Assembly: GCF_009731465.1 (NCBI RefSeq)
Contig: NZ_AP021887.1
Span: 113,501 to 177,500, forward strand
Direction: 5' to 3'
DNA length: 64,000 nucleotides
From: Streptococcus sp. 116-D4
GTDB taxonomy: Bacteria; Bacillota; Bacilli; Lactobacillales; Streptococcaceae
Each line of letters starts with the position of its first letter. The stretch's first letter is position 1. A program made the position numbers and the translations under genes. Under the pieces are notes generated by a model that saw only the letters and a program-made list of their open reading frames with translations, ran no database searches and was not told where the DNA came from. This document shows, piece by piece, positions 8,994 through 19,184 of the stretch.

Positions 8994-9113
8994 AGCGCTA
9001 ATTTTTAGGGACTTTACCTGATTTTTTAAGACAGGCAAACTTTTCTGCTGATTTTCATGAAGAGCCTGCGCTTTTATGGTAAAATAGTAACAGAATAAAA
9101 GAGGAGAGAAAAC

Positions 9114-10877
9114 ATGAAACGTAGTATGTACGCTGGTCGTGTTCGCAAGGAGCACATCGGACAAGAAATGACTTTGAAAGGATGGGTTGGCCGTCGTCGT
9201 GACCTTGGTGGTTTGATCTTTATCGATCTTCGTGACCGTGAAGGAATCATGCAGTTGGTTATCAACCCTGAAAAAGTCTCTGCAGAGGTTATGGCAACAG
9301 CTGAAAGCCTTCGTAGCGAATTTGTTATCGAGGTGACTGGACAGGTCGCTGCGCGTGAGCAAGCCAATGATAAGTTGCCAACTGGTGCGGTTGAGTTAAA
9401 CGTGACCGCTCTGACAGTGCTGAATACAGCTAAGACAACCCCATTTGAGATTAAGGATGGCATTGAGGCTAATGACGATACACGTTTGCGTTACCGTTAC
9501 CTTGACCTTCGTCGTCCAGAAATGTTGGAAAATCTTAAACTTCGTGCTAAGGTGACCCACTCTATCCGCAACTACTTGGATGAGTTGGAGTTTATCGACG
9601 TGGAGACACCATTCCTTTCTAAGTCAACGCCAGAAGGGGCGCGTGACTATTTGGTGCCATCTCGTGTTAATAGAGGGCATTTCTACGCTCTTCCTCAAAG
9701 TCCACAGATTACAAAACAGCTCTTGATGAATGCTGGTTTTGATCGTTACTACCAAATCGTCAAATGTTTCCGTGATGAGGACTTGCGTGGAGACCGTCAG
9801 CCTGAGTTTACTCAGGTCGACTTGGAAACGTCTTTCCTTACTGAGCAAGAAATCCAAGATATCACAGAAGGCTTGATTGCGCGCGTGATGAAAGAAACTA
9901 AAGGTATCGAAGTGACGCTTCCATTCCCTCGTATGAAATACGATGATGCTATGGCTCGTTATGGTTCTGACAAGCCAGATACTCGTTTTGACATGTTGCT
10001 TCAGGACCTGACAGAAGTGGTCAAAGGTGTAGACTTTAAAGTCTTTTCAGAAGCACCTGCTGTCAAAGCCATTGTGGTCAAAGGCGCTGCGGACAACTAT
10101 TCACGTAAAGACATCGACAAGATGACGGAAGTAGCCAAGCAGTACGGTGCCAAAGGTCTTGCTTGGGTCAAGGTGGTTGATGGAGAAGTAAACGGACCAG
10201 TTGCCAAGTTCTTGACTGGCATCCAAGCAGAATTGACAACAGCGCTTGCTCTTGAAGATAAGGACTTGGTTCTCTTTGTGGCGGATACGTTTGAGGTGGC
10301 CAATGCAGCTCTTGGTGCCCTTCGTGGACGTATTGCCAAAGAGCTTGGCTTGATTGATGGCGATAAATTCAACTTCCTTTGGGTGGTTGACTGGCCAATG
10401 TTTGAATGGTCTGAAGAAGAAGGCCGCTACATGAGCGCTCACCACCCATTCACCCTTCCACAGGAAGAGACTGCTCACGAATTAGAAGGTGATTTGGCTA
10501 AGGTTCGTGCCATTGCTTACGATATCGTCTTGAACGGTTATGAGCTTGGTGGGGGTAGTCTTCGTATCAACCAAAAAGACCTTCAAGAACGTATGTTCAA
10601 GGCTCTTGGTTTCTCAGCCGAAGAAGCAAATGACCAGTTTGGTTTCCTTCTTGAAGCCATGGACTATGGTTTCCCACCACATGGTGGCTTAGCTATCGGG
10701 CTTGACCGATTTGTCATGCTCTTAGCTGGAGAAGAAAATATCCGTGAAGTCATTGCCTTTCCTAAGAATAACAAGGCAACTGATCCAATGACACAAGCTC
10801 CTTCAACAGTAGCTCTCAAACAACTAGAGGAACTCAGCTTACAAGTAGAAGAAGATGAAACAAGCAAAACGAATTAA
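9114..10877 (+). CDS. aspS: Aspartyl-tRNA synthetase
   Basis: A class II synthetase that charges tRNA-Asp, 587 residues, the usual bacterial length. An N-terminal OB-fold anticodon-binding domain (about 1-105, with [20 protein letters not shown]) is followed by the catalytic core with motif 2 [18 protein letters not shown], a bacterial GAD insertion domain (about 300-420) and motif 3 [22 protein letters not shown] lies upstream of the ATG and an extended -10 (TGGTAAAAT) ends at 9085. Its last 23 nt overlap the yitT-like gene in another frame. Confidence 0.98.
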   Translation: MKRSMYAGRVRKEHIGQEMTLKGWVGRRRDLGGLIFIDLRDREGIMQLVINPEKVSAEVMATAESLRSEFVIEVTGQVAAREQANDKLPTGAVELNVTALTVLNTAKTTPFEIKDGIEANDDTRLRYRYLDLRRPEMLENLKLRAKVTHSIRNYLDELEFIDVETPFLSKSTPEGARDYLVPSRVNRGHFYALPQSPQITKQLLMNAGFDRYYQIVKCFRDEDLRGDRQPEFTQVDLETSFLTEQEIQDITEGLIARVMKETKGIEVTLPFPRMKYDDAMARYGSDKPDTRFDMLLQDLTEVVKGVDFKVFSEAPAVKAIVVKGAADNYSRKDIDKMTEVAKQYGAKGLAWVKVVDGEVNGPVAKFLTGIQAELTTALALEDKDLVLFVADTFEVANAALGALRGRIAKELGLIDGDKFNFLWVVDWPMFEWSEEEGRYMSAHHPFTLPQEETAHELEGDLAKVRAIAYDIVLNGYELGGGSLRINQKDLQERMFKALGFSAEEANDQFGFLLEAMDYGFPPHGGLAIGLDRFVMLLAGEENIREVIAFPKNNKATDPMTQAPSTVALKQLEELSLQVEEDETSKTN

Positions 10878-11796
10878 GCGGTGGCGCTATTATCTGCGCC
10901 GCTTTGCTCATCAGATAAAAATTTTACGTGTCTTACAAAGCATCTCTCGCGAAAAATATGATGAGAAGATTTCGGCCTCTCTGGTCTATGGTTTTTTATC
11001 AGCAGTAGCGGTCAATTTCTTTTTCCAACCAGGGCATGTGTATTCGAGTGGTGCGACAGGTCTGGCACAGATTATCTCTGCCTTGAGTAATCACTGGTTT
11101 GGTTTTCACATTCCGATTTCGCTGACCTTCTACGCCATTAATTTTCCTTTGATGGTCTTGGCTTGGTATCAGATTGGGCATAAGTTCACCGTCTTTACCT
11201 TTATCACGGTGTCCATGAGTTCCTTCTTTATCCAGTTTATTCCTGTGGTGACCTTGACGGAGGATCCCATTATCAACGCCCTTTTTGGGGGTGTTGTCAT
11301 GGGCTTGGGGATTGGTTTTGCTCTTCGCAACAATATCTCCAGCGGTGGGACAGATATCGTCAGCCTGACCATTCGCAAGAAAACAGGGAGGAATGTTGGT
11401 AGTATTTCTTTCTTGGTAAATGGAACTATCATGCTGATAGCAGGTTTGACCTTTGGTTGGAAATACGCTCTCTATTCTGTGATTACCATCTTTGTCTCTA
11501 GCCGTGTCACAGACGCTGTCTTTACCAAGCAAAAACGCATGCAGGCCATGATTGTGACCAATCACCCAGACAAGGTAATTGAAAAAATCCATAAAAAATT
11601 GCACCGCGGAGCAACCATGATCCACGATGCAGAAGGAACCTATAATCATGAGAGAAAGGCAATCTTAATTACCGTTATCACACGAGCAGAGTTTAATGAA
11701 TTTAAACAGATTATGAAACAGGTGGATCCAGGTGCCTTTGTCTCTGTGTCTGAGAATGTTCATATTCTGGGACGATTCGTTGAAACAGAAAATTAG
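10855..11796 (+). CDS. YitT family membrane protein with C-terminal DUF2179 domain
   Basis: A 313-residue protein. An N-terminal part with about five membrane helices ([33 protein letters not shown] and others) carries the YitT signature [10 protein letters not shown] cytoplasmic DUF2179 domain follows (about residues 215-300: [51 protein letters not shown]). The transported or sensed ligand is not established. The gene starts inside the 3' end of aspS and is probably read through from it; its own ribosome binding site is weak (AGAAGAAG). Confidence 0.9.
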   Translation: MKQAKRIKRWRYYLRRFAHQIKILRVLQSISREKYDEKISASLVYGFLSAVAVNFFFQPGHVYSSGATGLAQIISALSNHWFGFHIPISLTFYAINFPLMVLAWYQIGHKFTVFTFITVSMSSFFIQFIPVVTLTEDPIINALFGGVVMGLGIGFALRNNISSGGTDIVSLTIRKKTGRNVGSISFLVNGTIMLIAGLTFGWKYALYSVITIFVSSRVTDAVFTKQKRMQAMIVTNHPDKVIEKIHKKLHRGATMIHDAEGTYNHERKAILITVITRAEFNEFKQIMKQVDPGAFVSVSENVHILGRFVETEN

Positions 11797-11802
11797 TAAC
11801 CA

Positions 11803-11826
11803 AAAAACCAGCTCGAGCTGGTTTTT
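11803..11826. terminator. Bidirectional terminator, now cut off from malR by the IS
   Basis: AAAAACCAGC-TCGA-GCTGGTTTTT is a perfect palindrome with A-tract and T-tract, so it works on both strands. On the plus strand it ends the aspS-yitT unit. Without the IS and one copy of its target duplication, it would begin about 3 nt after the malR stop on the minus strand. Confidence 0.88.
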
Positions 11827-11831
11827 ATTTT
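11824..11831. repeat. 8-bp target site duplication, left copy
   Basis: TTTATTTT directly abuts the left inverted repeat (GGCTCT) and is identical to 13245-13252. Confidence 0.85.
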
Positions 11832-13244
11832 GGCTCTATAATATTTGTAGTGGGTAAATCCCCTATAGATATTATGGAGCTATTTTGTTGTAGAAAAAAA
11901 GTCCCATATGACCTATAATGAAAAGCGACAAAACAACTCATTAGAAAGATTCATATGGAACAATTACATTTTATCACAAAACTGCTCGATATTAAAGACC
12001 CAAACATCAAGATTCTAGATATCACCAATAGGGATACACACAAGGAAATCATCGCTAAATTGGATTATAAGGCTCCATCTTGTCCTAATTGTGGAAGTCA
12101 AATGAAGAAATATGACTTTCAAAAACCGTCTAAGATTCCTTACCTCGAAACGACCGGTATGCCTACTAGAATTCTCTTGAAAAAGCGTCGATTCAAGTGC
12201 TATCAGTGCTCAAAAATGATGGTGGCTGAGACTCCTCTAGTAAAGAAAAATCATCAAATCCCTCGTATCATCAACCAAAAGATTGCGCAAAAATTGATTG
12301 AAAAAACTTCTATGACCGATATTGCTCATCAGCTGTCCATTTCAACTTCAACTGTTATTCGCAAGCTCAATGACTTCCGTTTTAAGCATGATCTTTCTCG
12401 TCTTCCTGAAATTATGTCCTGGGACGAGTATGCCTTCACTAAGGGAAAGATGAGTTTCATTGCGCAAGATTTTGATAAGCTCAATATCATCACTGTTCTT
12501 GAAGGTAGAACACAAGCTATCATTCGAAATCACTTTCTTAAATATGATCGAACCGTCCGATGTCGAGTGAAGATCATTACGATGGATATGTTTAGTCCCT
12601 ACTATGACTTGGCTAAACAGCTTTTTCCGTGTGCTAAAATTGTACTTGATCGCTTTCACATTGTGCAACATCTTAGTCGTGCTATGAGTCGTGTGCGTGT
12701 CCAAATCATGAATCAGTTTGAGCGAAAATCTCATGAATACAAGGCTATCAAGCGCTACTGGAAACTCATCCAACAGGATAGTCGTAAATTGAGTGATAAA
12801 CGCTTTTATCGCCCTACTTTTCGTATGCACTTGACCAATAAAGAGATTCTAGACAAGCTTTTGAGCTATTCAGAAGACTTAAAACACCACTATCAGATCT
12901 ATCAGCTCTTGCTTTTTCACTTTCAGAACAAAGATCCTGAGAAATTTTTCGGACTCATTGAGGACAATCAAAAGCAGGTTCATCCTATTTTTCAGACTGT
13001 CTTTAAAACCTTTCTAAAGAACAAAGAGAAAATCATCAACGCTCTTCAATTACCTTATTCCAACGCAAAATTGGAAGCGACCAATAATCTCATCAAACTT
13101 ATCAAACGTAACGCCTTTGGATTTCGGAACTTTGAAAACTTCAAAAAAAGAATTTTTATCGCTCTGAACATCAAAAAAGAAAGGACGAATTTTGTCCTTT
13201 CTCGAGCTTAGCTGACTTCAACCCACTACAGTTGACAAAGAGCC
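11832..13244 (+). mobile_element. ISL3-family insertion sequence, IS1167-like, complete
   Basis: A 1413-bp element with imperfect terminal inverted repeats. The left end reads GGCTCTATAATATTTGTAGT and the complement of the right end reads GGCTCTTTGTCAACTGTAGT, both continuing GGGT. The 8-bp duplication TTTATTTT on both sides is the length expected for ISL3 elements, so this is a clean transposition event. It holds one intact transposase gene and no cargo. IS1167 is the well-known pneumococcal member; the assignment rests on protein family and length, not an alignment. Confidence 0.93.
11955..13211 (+). CDS. ISL3-family transposase
   Basis: A 418-residue DDE transposase. A zinc-finger-like region at about 38-82 (CPNCG ... 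KCYQC) is followed by a helix-turn-helix (SMTDIAHQLSISTSTVIRKL). The catalytic core has SWDEYAF (first Asp), KIVLDRFHIVQHL (second Asp) and NAKLEATNNLIKLIKRNAFG (Glu), all as in the DDE_Tnp_ISL3 family. There are no frameshifts or stops, unlike many degenerate IS1167 copies in pneumococci, so it may be active. Confidence 0.95.
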   Translation: MEQLHFITKLLDIKDPNIKILDITNRDTHKEIIAKLDYKAPSCPNCGSQMKKYDFQKPSKIPYLETTGMPTRILLKKRRFKCYQCSKMMVAETPLVKKNHQIPRIINQKIAQKLIEKTSMTDIAHQLSISTSTVIRKLNDFRFKHDLSRLPEIMSWDEYAFTKGKMSFIAQDFDKLNIITVLEGRTQAIIRNHFLKYDRTVRCRVKIITMDMFSPYYDLAKQLFPCAKIVLDRFHIVQHLSRAMSRVRVQIMNQFERKSHEYKAIKRYWKLIQQDSRKLSDKRFYRPTFRMHLTNKEILDKLLSYSEDLKHHYQIYQLLLFHFQNKDPEKFFGLIEDNQKQVHPIFQTVFKTFLKNKEKIINALQLPYSNAKLEATNNLIKLIKRNAFGFRNFENFKKRIFIALNIKKERTNFVLSRA

Positions 13245-13252
13245 TTTATTTT
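13245..13252. repeat. 8-bp target site duplication, right copy, overlapping the malR stop
   Basis: TTTATTTT, identical to 11824-11831. The malR stop codon (complement of 13246-13248) lies within it, so the insertion recreated the stop codon exactly. Confidence 0.85.
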
Positions 13253-14232
13253 TCGATAATTTTGTGGGCGATTAACTGACGGTAACAAATTTGTTTATTG
13301 CTTTTAGCATCGTTGATAATCTGGAGAATGGTTTCAAGGGAAACACGACCAAGCTCCAGACTATTGATATCAACATAAGCCGCCAAGTTGAGCTTGGGAT
13401 TGACAGAGTCAAAGCTGAGAACAGGGACATCCAGTTGGTGTTTAGCAATATAGTCACAGACCCCCTCAGCTAGGAGACTATCAGTTGTAATGATAGCATC
13501 AATCTGTGGATCATGCTGAAAGAGGAGTTTACTAAATTGGTAGCCTTTTTCTTCTAAGAACTCCGTTGCAAAATAGGTCAAATTTTCGTCCATAGGCAGT
13601 TGGTGTTGTTTGAGGGCTGACTCATAGCCTGTTAAACGGTCTTGCGTCACGAAGAGTCGCTTCGTCCCTCCAATGAAGGCAATTCGTTTGCAGCCTTTTT
13701 TGATGAAATATTCGGTTGCATCAAAACCAGCTTGGACATTGTCGTTGTCGACAAGAGGGATAAAGGGTGAAATGGATTTTCCTAGGATGAGGAAGGGGAA
13801 CTGCTCATCAGCCACCAGTTTGACCAAGGGATCTTCCTCTTCGGCATAAAGGAAGATTAACCCATCCACACGTTTACCGTAAACCATTTGTGAAATCGCG
13901 TTAAGTCTCTCTTTTTCATCTTTACCTGTTGCAATCTGAATAGCATAGTGGTTTTCAGAGGCGACTTGGGCGATACCACGGAGGACAGATGGGAAGAAAG
14001 GATTTTGATAGAAGGCATCTGAGTCGTCAGGAAGGACCAAGCCGATAACCTGAGTATAACTACTTACCAAACTACGAGCGTTGAGGTTGGGGTGGTAATT
14101 AAGCTCCTTCATGGCCTTACGAACGCGTTTTTTTGTTTCGTCGCTAATGGTTGATTTATTTTGAATAACACGGGTTACGGTTGAAGGCGAAACACCAGCA
14201 GCCTTGGCCACGTCTTTAATCGTAACGGGCAT
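13246..14232 (-). CDS. malR: Maltose operon repressor, LacI family
   Basis: A 328-residue LacI/GalR protein. Residues 1-50 form the DNA-binding domain (TIKDVAKAAGVSPSTVTRVI, with hinge YHPNLNARSL), and the rest is a periplasmic-binding-protein-like sugar sensor. In pneumococci MalR represses malXCD and malMP and is relieved by maltose or maltodextrin. Its likely sites are the palindromes at 18745-18762 and 19125-19138. It lies 9 nt after malA in the same minus-strand unit. The IS1167-like element starts 1 nt past its stop and separates it from its terminator; the protein itself is intact. Confidence 0.95.
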   Translation of the reverse strand: MPVTIKDVAKAAGVSPSTVTRVIQNKSTISDETKKRVRKAMKELNYHPNLNARSLVSSYTQVIGLVLPDDSDAFYQNPFFPSVLRGIAQVASENHYAIQIATGKDEKERLNAISQMVYGKRVDGLIFLYAEEEDPLVKLVADEQFPFLILGKSISPFIPLVDNDNVQAGFDATEYFIKKGCKRIAFIGGTKRLFVTQDRLTGYESALKQHQLPMDENLTYFATEFLEEKGYQFSKLLFQHDPQIDAIITTDSLLAEGVCDYIAKHQLDVPVLSFDSVNPKLNLAAYVDINSLELGRVSLETILQIINDAKSNKQICYRQLIAHKIIEK

Positions 14233-14241
14233 AAAAATCTC

Positions 14242-15042
14242 CTATTTATGGTAATCTGGATCACGGAAATGCGTTTTATAAAAGATAGTGACCAGATACA
14301 GAACAAAAAGAATGTTTTGTACAGTAATGAGAGTTGTCATATTTTGGCCAAATAATCCCAAAATAAGTGTAATCAGAGTTGGTAATCCTAAACAGTTCAA
14401 GATAAAATGGTAGCACTCTTTAAAGGTTCTAAATGAAAAGAGGCGTGATTTCTTAGTGATATAAAGGAGAAGACTCGCTCCTAGAGAGACAATGAAGAAA
14501 TTCAAACCAAAGAGGAAGCTTGCGCCGAGAACTAGGAAGAGACTGATATAGACACGATTTTGCTGGTACCAATCTTTGGAAATTGCTTGGGTCAAGCTGT
14601 CCTTGCTTTTAAAACTCTCAGTCTCAATTGCTCGGTAAGAGATACGGGTCAGCTCTTTACTTTCCTTGCTGATGACCAGCTCATTCGTATCGAAATGCAG
14701 TTGCAAGTCCTTAGGTAATTCCTTGCTTTGGCTTGGACCGATCACAACAGAAGGAGCTTGAGTAGCTGCTCCTGTATAAGTTAATGTGCCATCAACAATT
14801 GCAGCGTGTTCAGAGAGGTCCTGGACAACCTCATCTGTCAATGGTTCATAGACATTATCAATAAAGGTTTCTAGCGGATAAGTCTCCTGAGAGCTATTTT
14901 GGATGGCAATGGGGACCATAGACAAGCTGATAAGGAAAATACTGGTAAAGAGAAGCTGAAACCAGTTGAGTCCGAAACGTTTGGACAGGGGTTTACGAAA
15001 TCCCCAAATACTTGAAAAATAGGAAAATGGATATGGAAGCAT
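14242..15042 (-). CDS. malA: Maltodextrin locus membrane protein MalA (DUF1189-like)
   Basis: A 266-residue protein: one N-terminal membrane helix ([17 protein letters not shown]), an extracellular domain of about 130 residues ([16 protein letters not shown] to KDWYQQ), then four helices at the C-terminus ([17 protein letters not shown] and others). This is the DUF1189 layout, and the gene sits where malA is found in the pneumococcal mal locus. Its biochemical role is not established. It is expressed with malR from the promoter at 15080-15108 and partly by read-through from malD. Confidence 0.88.
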   Translation of the reverse strand: MLPYPFSYFSSIWGFRKPLSKRFGLNWFQLLFTSIFLISLSMVPIAIQNSSQETYPLETFIDNVYEPLTDEVVQDLSEHAAIVDGTLTYTGAATQAPSVVIGPSQSKELPKDLQLHFDTNELVISKESKELTRISYRAIETESFKSKDSLTQAISKDWYQQNRVYISLFLVLGASFLFGLNFFIVSLGASLLLYITKKSRLFSFRTFKECYHFILNCLGLPTLITLILGLFGQNMTTLITVQNILFVLYLVTIFYKTHFRDPDYHK

Positions 15043-15079
15043 TTGTATCTTTCTAAAAGGTGTTTTCTATATGAGTATT

Positions 15080-15108
15080 ATTATATAGAGAAATGTGCTT
15101 TATTTCAA
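15080..15108 (-). promoter_or_regulatory. Promoter of malA-malR
   Basis: Read on the minus strand: TTGAAA (complement of 15103-15108), a 17-nt spacer, then TATAAT (complement of 15080-15085), 38 nt before the malA start. No mal-type operator is seen here, so repressor synthesis may be independent of MalR. Confidence 0.75.
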
Positions 15109-15164
15109 GTCTAGGAGACAAATTGCTTGCTACAAGGATAGTTTTATAGTCACAAGCTCCAAAA

Positions 15165-15206
15165 TGAAAAAGGGTGGCGGGGATAAATTATCCCTTGTCG
15201 CCACCA
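15165..15206 (-). terminator. Intercistronic terminator at the malD 3' end
   Basis: On the minus strand GGTGGCG...GGGATAA pairs with TTTATCCCCGCCACC and is followed by CTTTTTCATTTT. The hairpin includes the malD stop codon. It should limit read-through from the inducible malXCD genes into malAR, which has its own promoter 60 nt further on. Confidence 0.75.
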
Positions 15207-16030
15207 CTTGTAAGTCCTGAAACAAAGTTCTTTTGTAGGAAGAAGAAGAGAATACAGATTGGAAGGGCGATGAGGATAGCACCTGCTGAGAAGTAGGCAA
15301 TCTTCATGTTTTTCACATTGCTAACGAAGGTTTGGAGACCGACGGCAACAGTAAAGTATTCTTTCTCACGAAGCAAGAAACTAGAGAGGATGTAGTCCCC
15401 GAAAGGTCCCATGAAGGCCCAGAGAGCTTGTACGGCAACCATTGGGCGAACCAGTGGAAGAACAATTTGCCAGAAGCGGCGGAAGTGTCCTGCACCGTCT
15501 AGTTTTGCAGATTCGTCTAGAGACATTGGCACTGTATCGAAGTAGCCTTTCATGAGCCAAGCATTCATCGGGATACCACCACCAACATAAAGGAAGATGA
15601 GGAACCAGCTGTGGTTAAGGGCGTTCAACATAAGTGCCATAACGAAGAAGGCTGTCAAAGCGGCCATGGTTGGCACCATTTGGATAATCAAGAAGAAAAC
15701 CAAACTTTGTTTACGAGCCAAGAAGTTGTAACGACTGTAGGCATAACCGGCAAGTACGATGATACTTGTTTGGACAGCCATGGTAATCAAGGCGATGATC
15801 AAGGTATTGAGATACCAAGTACCGTATAGGGTTTCGGTAAAGAGTCCTTTAAAGTTATCAAAATTGAAGTCGATGTTAGTATCGAGTTTAAAGGCTGCCA
15901 CGTTACCTGTCTTGAAGGCTGACATGATAGTAATCAATAGTGGATAGATAATCACGATTGAAAGGCCAATCAAGTAGAGGTAAGTAAGGGTTTGAGTCAG
16001 TCTACGTTTGAGTTTGATTGAGTTATTCAT
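15188..16030 (-). CDS. malD: Maltodextrin ABC transporter permease MalD
   Basis: A 280-residue inner permease of the MalFG family. Six membrane helices surround the EAA loop ([20 protein letters not shown]), which docks the ATPase. It pairs with MalC and receives maltodextrin from MalX. The frame stays open to 16075, but ATG 16030 is chosen: GGAGGA at the end of malC lies just before it, and malC ends 2 nt upstream. No mal-specific ATPase gene is present here; in streptococci a shared MsmK-type ATPase energises this system. Confidence 0.95.
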   Translation of the reverse strand: MNNSIKLKRRLTQTLTYLYLIGLSIVIIYPLLITIMSAFKTGNVAAFKLDTNIDFNFDNFKGLFTETLYGTWYLNTLIIALITMAVQTSIIVLAGYAYSRYNFLARKQSLVFFLIIQMVPTMAALTAFFVMALMLNALNHSWFLIFLYVGGGIPMNAWLMKGYFDTVPMSLDESAKLDGAGHFRRFWQIVLPLVRPMVAVQALWAFMGPFGDYILSSFLLREKEYFTVAVGLQTFVSNVKNMKIAYFSAGAILIALPICILFFFLQKNFVSGLTSGGDKG

Positions 16031-16031
16031 C

Positions 16032-17324
16032 TTAGACGTCCTCCATATCAAATGCGTGAAGTTTCTTGAATGCAATCATAGAGATTGAGATGACAATGAT
16101 AGAGATAATCAAGGTAACAGCTGCCGCCATAGAGTATTGAGGAGATGTACCTGTTGTCAAACGGTAGATCCATGAGATCAAGATATCAGTTGAACCAGCT
16201 CCCCCTCCGACAGTACCAGGTCCTCCACCATTGAAGAGGTACATGATAGAGAAGTTGTTAAAGTTGAAGGTGTATTGGCTGATCAAAGTAGGTGCCGCAA
16301 CGGCCAAGATCATTGGGAAAGTGATGTTGCGGAATTTTTGCCAAGCATTGGCACCGTCAATATAAGCTGCTTCGTAAAGGTCGTTAGGAATAGATTGTAA
16401 GATACCCAAAGTCAAAACGTAGATGTATGGGAATCCAAGCCAACCTTGCATCATAATCAAGGCAATCTTAGTCCAAGTTGGATCTGTTTTCCAAGGAATA
16501 AGCGCCCCATCAAGGAAAGGAAGGAATTTAGCCAAGATTGGCAATACTTGAGTGTTGATAGCTCCGACACTATCGTTAAACATATTTGAGAATGTCAAAA
16601 TAGTGATGAAGGCTGGAACAGCCCAAGGAAGAAGGAAAATAACACCGAAGATACGTTTTCCTTTGATAAATGGCTGGTTAGCAATGATAGCTGTGAAGAT
16701 ACCGATGACGATCTGTAAAGTTGAGGCAGCCAAAGCCCAAATGATAGTCCAAGTAAGAACAGAACCAAAGGCAGAACGGAAGGTACTCAAGCTCCAGATG
16801 TTTGCGAAGTTTGTCAAACCAACCCAGTCCAACAATTTGTTTGGTGGCAAGTGTTGGAAGTCATAGTTGGTAAAGGCGATCATCAAGGTTACGATAACGG
16901 GGAAGATAATCGCAAAAGTCATAGCAATGTAAGATGGAATGATCAAGAGATAAGGGAAGCCATTTTCATAGATTCCTTTGATCATATCTTTTAGCGTAAG
17001 TGGTACTGGAATTCCATTGTTAATACGTTTTGCAATAGTATGTGCATCTTTAATATTTGCGAAATAAAAGAGTACATAAACAACTACAAAGATTAAATGG
17101 AAGGCACCACGAATCAGCATAAAGAGGGAATTATCACGACCTGGTTTGTCACCAAGAGTGATAAGATTGCTCAATTCAGGGGCTGCAAGTGCTAGGAAGT
17201 AAAGGACGAATACAAGGGTTACACCAAGGAAGATAAAACCTTTGGCTTTTTGTTTATTGTAAATCTGTCCTAACCCAGGAATGATAGACAGCAGGGCTGC
17301 TTTACTAGGTTGTTGCTTTTCCAT
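16032..17324 (-). CDS. malC: Maltodextrin ABC transporter permease MalC
   Basis: A 430-residue MalF-type permease with an extended N-terminus ([20 protein letters not shown], a segment typical of Firmicute MalF-like permeases) and an EAA motif at [20 protein letters not shown]. The frame is open to 17360, but ATG 17324 has AAAGGAG 7 nt upstream, so the shorter protein is chosen. It is co-transcribed with malX and malD, and a strong hairpin lies in the malX-malC gap. Confidence 0.95.
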   Translation of the reverse strand: MEKQQPSKAALLSIIPGLGQIYNKQKAKGFIFLGVTLVFVLYFLALAAPELSNLITLGDKPGRDNSLFMLIRGAFHLIFVVVYVLFYFANIKDAHTIAKRINNGIPVPLTLKDMIKGIYENGFPYLLIIPSYIAMTFAIIFPVIVTLMIAFTNYDFQHLPPNKLLDWVGLTNFANIWSLSTFRSAFGSVLTWTIIWALAASTLQIVIGIFTAIIANQPFIKGKRIFGVIFLLPWAVPAFITILTFSNMFNDSVGAINTQVLPILAKFLPFLDGALIPWKTDPTWTKIALIMMQGWLGFPYIYVLTLGILQSIPNDLYEAAYIDGANAWQKFRNITFPMILAVAAPTLISQYTFNFNNFSIMYLFNGGGPGTVGGGAGSTDILISWIYRLTTGTSPQYSMAAAVTLIISIIVISISMIAFKKLHAFDMEDV

Positions 17325-17392
17325 AATAACTCCTTTCATAGGATACTGGTTTCTAATCAAAACCTAAACTATATATGTTTTTTATTGATAAA

Positions 17393-17425
17393 TTCAAAGG
17401 GGGATTTGAATTTCACCCCCCTTGA
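17393..17425 (-). promoter_or_regulatory. Intercistronic hairpin between malX and malC
   Basis: On the minus strand TTCAAGGGGGG and CCCCCTTTGAA form a GC-rich stem 10 nt after the malX stop, with no T-tract on the exit side. Such hairpins after binding-protein genes usually stabilise the upstream mRNA so that more binding protein than permease is made. Confidence 0.65.
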
Positions 17426-17434
17426 ACAATTTTT

Positions 17435-18706
17435 TTATTCACCAAATTTTTGTTTGATTGTTTCTTTGATCAATGTTACAGCATCGTTAGCAGCTGTTTT
17501 AGCATCTTTCTTACCACTTACAGCTTCAAATAGCATTGTTTTAGCTGGGTCCCAAACAGCTGACATTTGAGGGATGTTTGGCATTGGTTGAGCGTTTTGG
17601 AACTGTTTGATAACAGCTGTTGTCAGCTCATCGTTTTTACCTTCAGCGTAAGTACGAGCTTCAGTGTTAGCTGGGATTTCGTTAGTCTTATCGTAGAAGG
17701 CTTTTTGTTGTTCAGTTGAAACAAGGAAGTCTACAAATTTTTGAGAAGCTTCAAGGTTCTTAGTGCTTGATGGGATGATCCAAGCTTTACCACCACCGAA
17801 TGTTTCATAGTTTTTACCATTTGGAAGAGTAGGGATAGTCGCAACACCGTAGTTTACTTTAGCATCTTTGAAGGCTTGGGCTTTCCAAGGACCATCGATG
17901 ATAGCAGCAGTTTTACCTTCTTGGAATTGAGTTTGGATTAAGTTTGGAGCTCCTTCAGTATCTTGCATACCTTTAGGCCATTTTTCGTACCAAGATTTAG
18001 CATAGTTGATAGCTGTAATTGAACCTTCGTTTGCAAGTCCGATGTCTTTAGAATCTTTACCGTTTTGGCCGAATACGTAACCGCCGTTACCAGCAAGAAG
18101 TCCATATGCATAGTAGAAGTTTGTCCAGTCAGCTAGGAAGGCAGTCGTTTTACCATCTTCGCCAGCGAAAGCGTATTTGCTATCTTTAGCAAGGTTCTCT
18201 AAGTCAGCAAAAGTTTTTGGAACTTCTTTTATCAAGTCTTTGTTGTAGTACATAACGAGTGACTCGACAACGGCAGGAGCACCGTAAACTTTACCGTCAG
18301 CAGCTGTTACAAGAGATTTAGTTTTATCATCTGTTTTAGCACCATCGCTCAATTTCACTTCTGAAAGTTGTCCGTCTTTACCTAGGCTACCTACTCGGTC
18401 GTATGGTGCCATCATAACGTCAGCAGCTTTACCAGATTGGTTATCTAGAGAAAGGTTATCAAGACCACCCATTTGGTCTCCTGTTTTGATAGTAACTTTT
18501 ACTCCAGCTTCTTTTTCGTAAGCTTGTGCAGCAGATTCAGCGAAGGCTTTATATTGGTCCTCAACGTAGAAAGTGAGTTCTTTCGCTTCAGATGAACCAG
18601 CATCAGCCGCTTTATCAGTAGTTTTGCTTCCGCAAGCTACTAAAAGCAAGCTAGCTAGAGTAACAGTTCCGAGCACAGCAGCGCTCTTCATGAATTTAGA
18701 TGACAT
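17435..18706 (-). CDS. malX: Maltose/maltodextrin-binding lipoprotein MalX
   Basis: A 423-residue extracellular solute-binding protein. Residues 1-24 are a lipoprotein signal peptide with lipobox LVAC, so C25 is lipidated and anchors it to the outer face of the membrane. The mature protein (from GSKTTDKAADAGSSEAKELT) has the MalE-type fold with DQMGGLDNLS, PYDRVGSLGKDG and FGGGKAWIIPSSTKN. It delivers linear maltodextrins to MalCD. It is the first gene of the malXCD transcript, under the promoter and operator at 18745-18803. Confidence 0.97.
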   Translation of the reverse strand: MSSKFMKSAAVLGTVTLASLLLVACGSKTTDKAADAGSSEAKELTFYVEDQYKAFAESAAQAYEKEAGVKVTIKTGDQMGGLDNLSLDNQSGKAADVMMAPYDRVGSLGKDGQLSEVKLSDGAKTDDKTKSLVTAADGKVYGAPAVVESLVMYYNKDLIKEVPKTFADLENLAKDSKYAFAGEDGKTTAFLADWTNFYYAYGLLAGNGGYVFGQNGKDSKDIGLANEGSITAINYAKSWYEKWPKGMQDTEGAPNLIQTQFQEGKTAAIIDGPWKAQAFKDAKVNYGVATIPTLPNGKNYETFGGGKAWIIPSSTKNLEASQKFVDFLVSTEQQKAFYDKTNEIPANTEARTYAEGKNDELTTAVIKQFQNAQPMPNIPQMSAVWDPAKTMLFEAVSGKKDAKTAANDAVTLIKETIKQKFGE

Positions 18707-18744
18707 AGTGTATTCCTCCTAAAGAATAACAAATTTTATAATGA

Positions 18745-18803
18745 GGAAACGCAAACGTTTCCCTTTATAGGACAAGTATAGCACAATCGGAAAGCGGTTG
18801 CAA
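18745..18803 (-). promoter_or_regulatory. malX promoter with MalR operator and cre-like site
   Basis: On the minus strand: TTGCAA (complement of 18798-18803), a 17-nt spacer, then extended TGCTATACT with TATACT complementing 18775-18780. A dyad GGAAACG-CAAA-CGTTTCC (18745-18762) overlaps the transcription start region and is the presumed MalR operator. GGAAAGCGGTTGCA (18789-18802) matches the CcpA cre consensus at 12 of 14 positions and overlaps the -35. Confidence 0.85.
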
Positions 18804-18841
18804 GTGTTTTTTGTAAAAATTTTTAAAAAAATTGTGGAAAA

Positions 18842-18855
18842 AGTAAACGCTTTAT
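18842..18855 (+). promoter_or_regulatory. cre-like site in the mal intergenic region
   Basis: AGTAAACGCTTTAT matches the cre consensus TGWAARCGYTWNCW at 12 of 14 positions. The rest of 18856-19087 is AT-rich with no further strong signals except AAAACGATTGCC near 18918. Confidence 0.45.
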
Positions 18856-19087
18856 CGCCTTATATATAGTAGAAAATCCCAAAAATCGCTTTTGCTTTAA
18901 ATTTAAAAAAAGTGGAGAAAACGATTGCCTAATTTACAAATGGAAACTAAAGAGATTTGCTTCTTTCTTTCTTGCCAATAAGATAAGTGGAAACCTTATT
19001 CCTATTTTGTTTGTCTCTTAAAAGAATATATATACGAGTAAGAATAAAAAATTTAAAAAAATAATCAAAAAACTTATTTAAAGTCAC

Positions 19088-19138
19088 TTGCATTTATAGA
19101 GAAAATAAGCTATACTAGCAATGGCGCAAACGTTTGCG
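19088..19138 (+). promoter_or_regulatory. malM promoter with MalR operator
   Basis: TTGCAT (19088-19093), a 17-nt spacer, then TATACT (19111-19116). The perfect 14-bp palindrome CGCAAACGTTTGCG (19125-19138) covers the start of transcription and shares its core with the malX operator. Binding here would block both initiation and escape. Confidence 0.88.
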
Positions 19139-19184
19139 TTCGTAAAAATGTAATATCTAACTATAAACACATGAGGTGCTTATT

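Noticed and set aside
12348..12830. 160-codon frame antisense to the transposase
   Set aside because: It is inside the IS, opposite an intact transposase, with no initiation signal.
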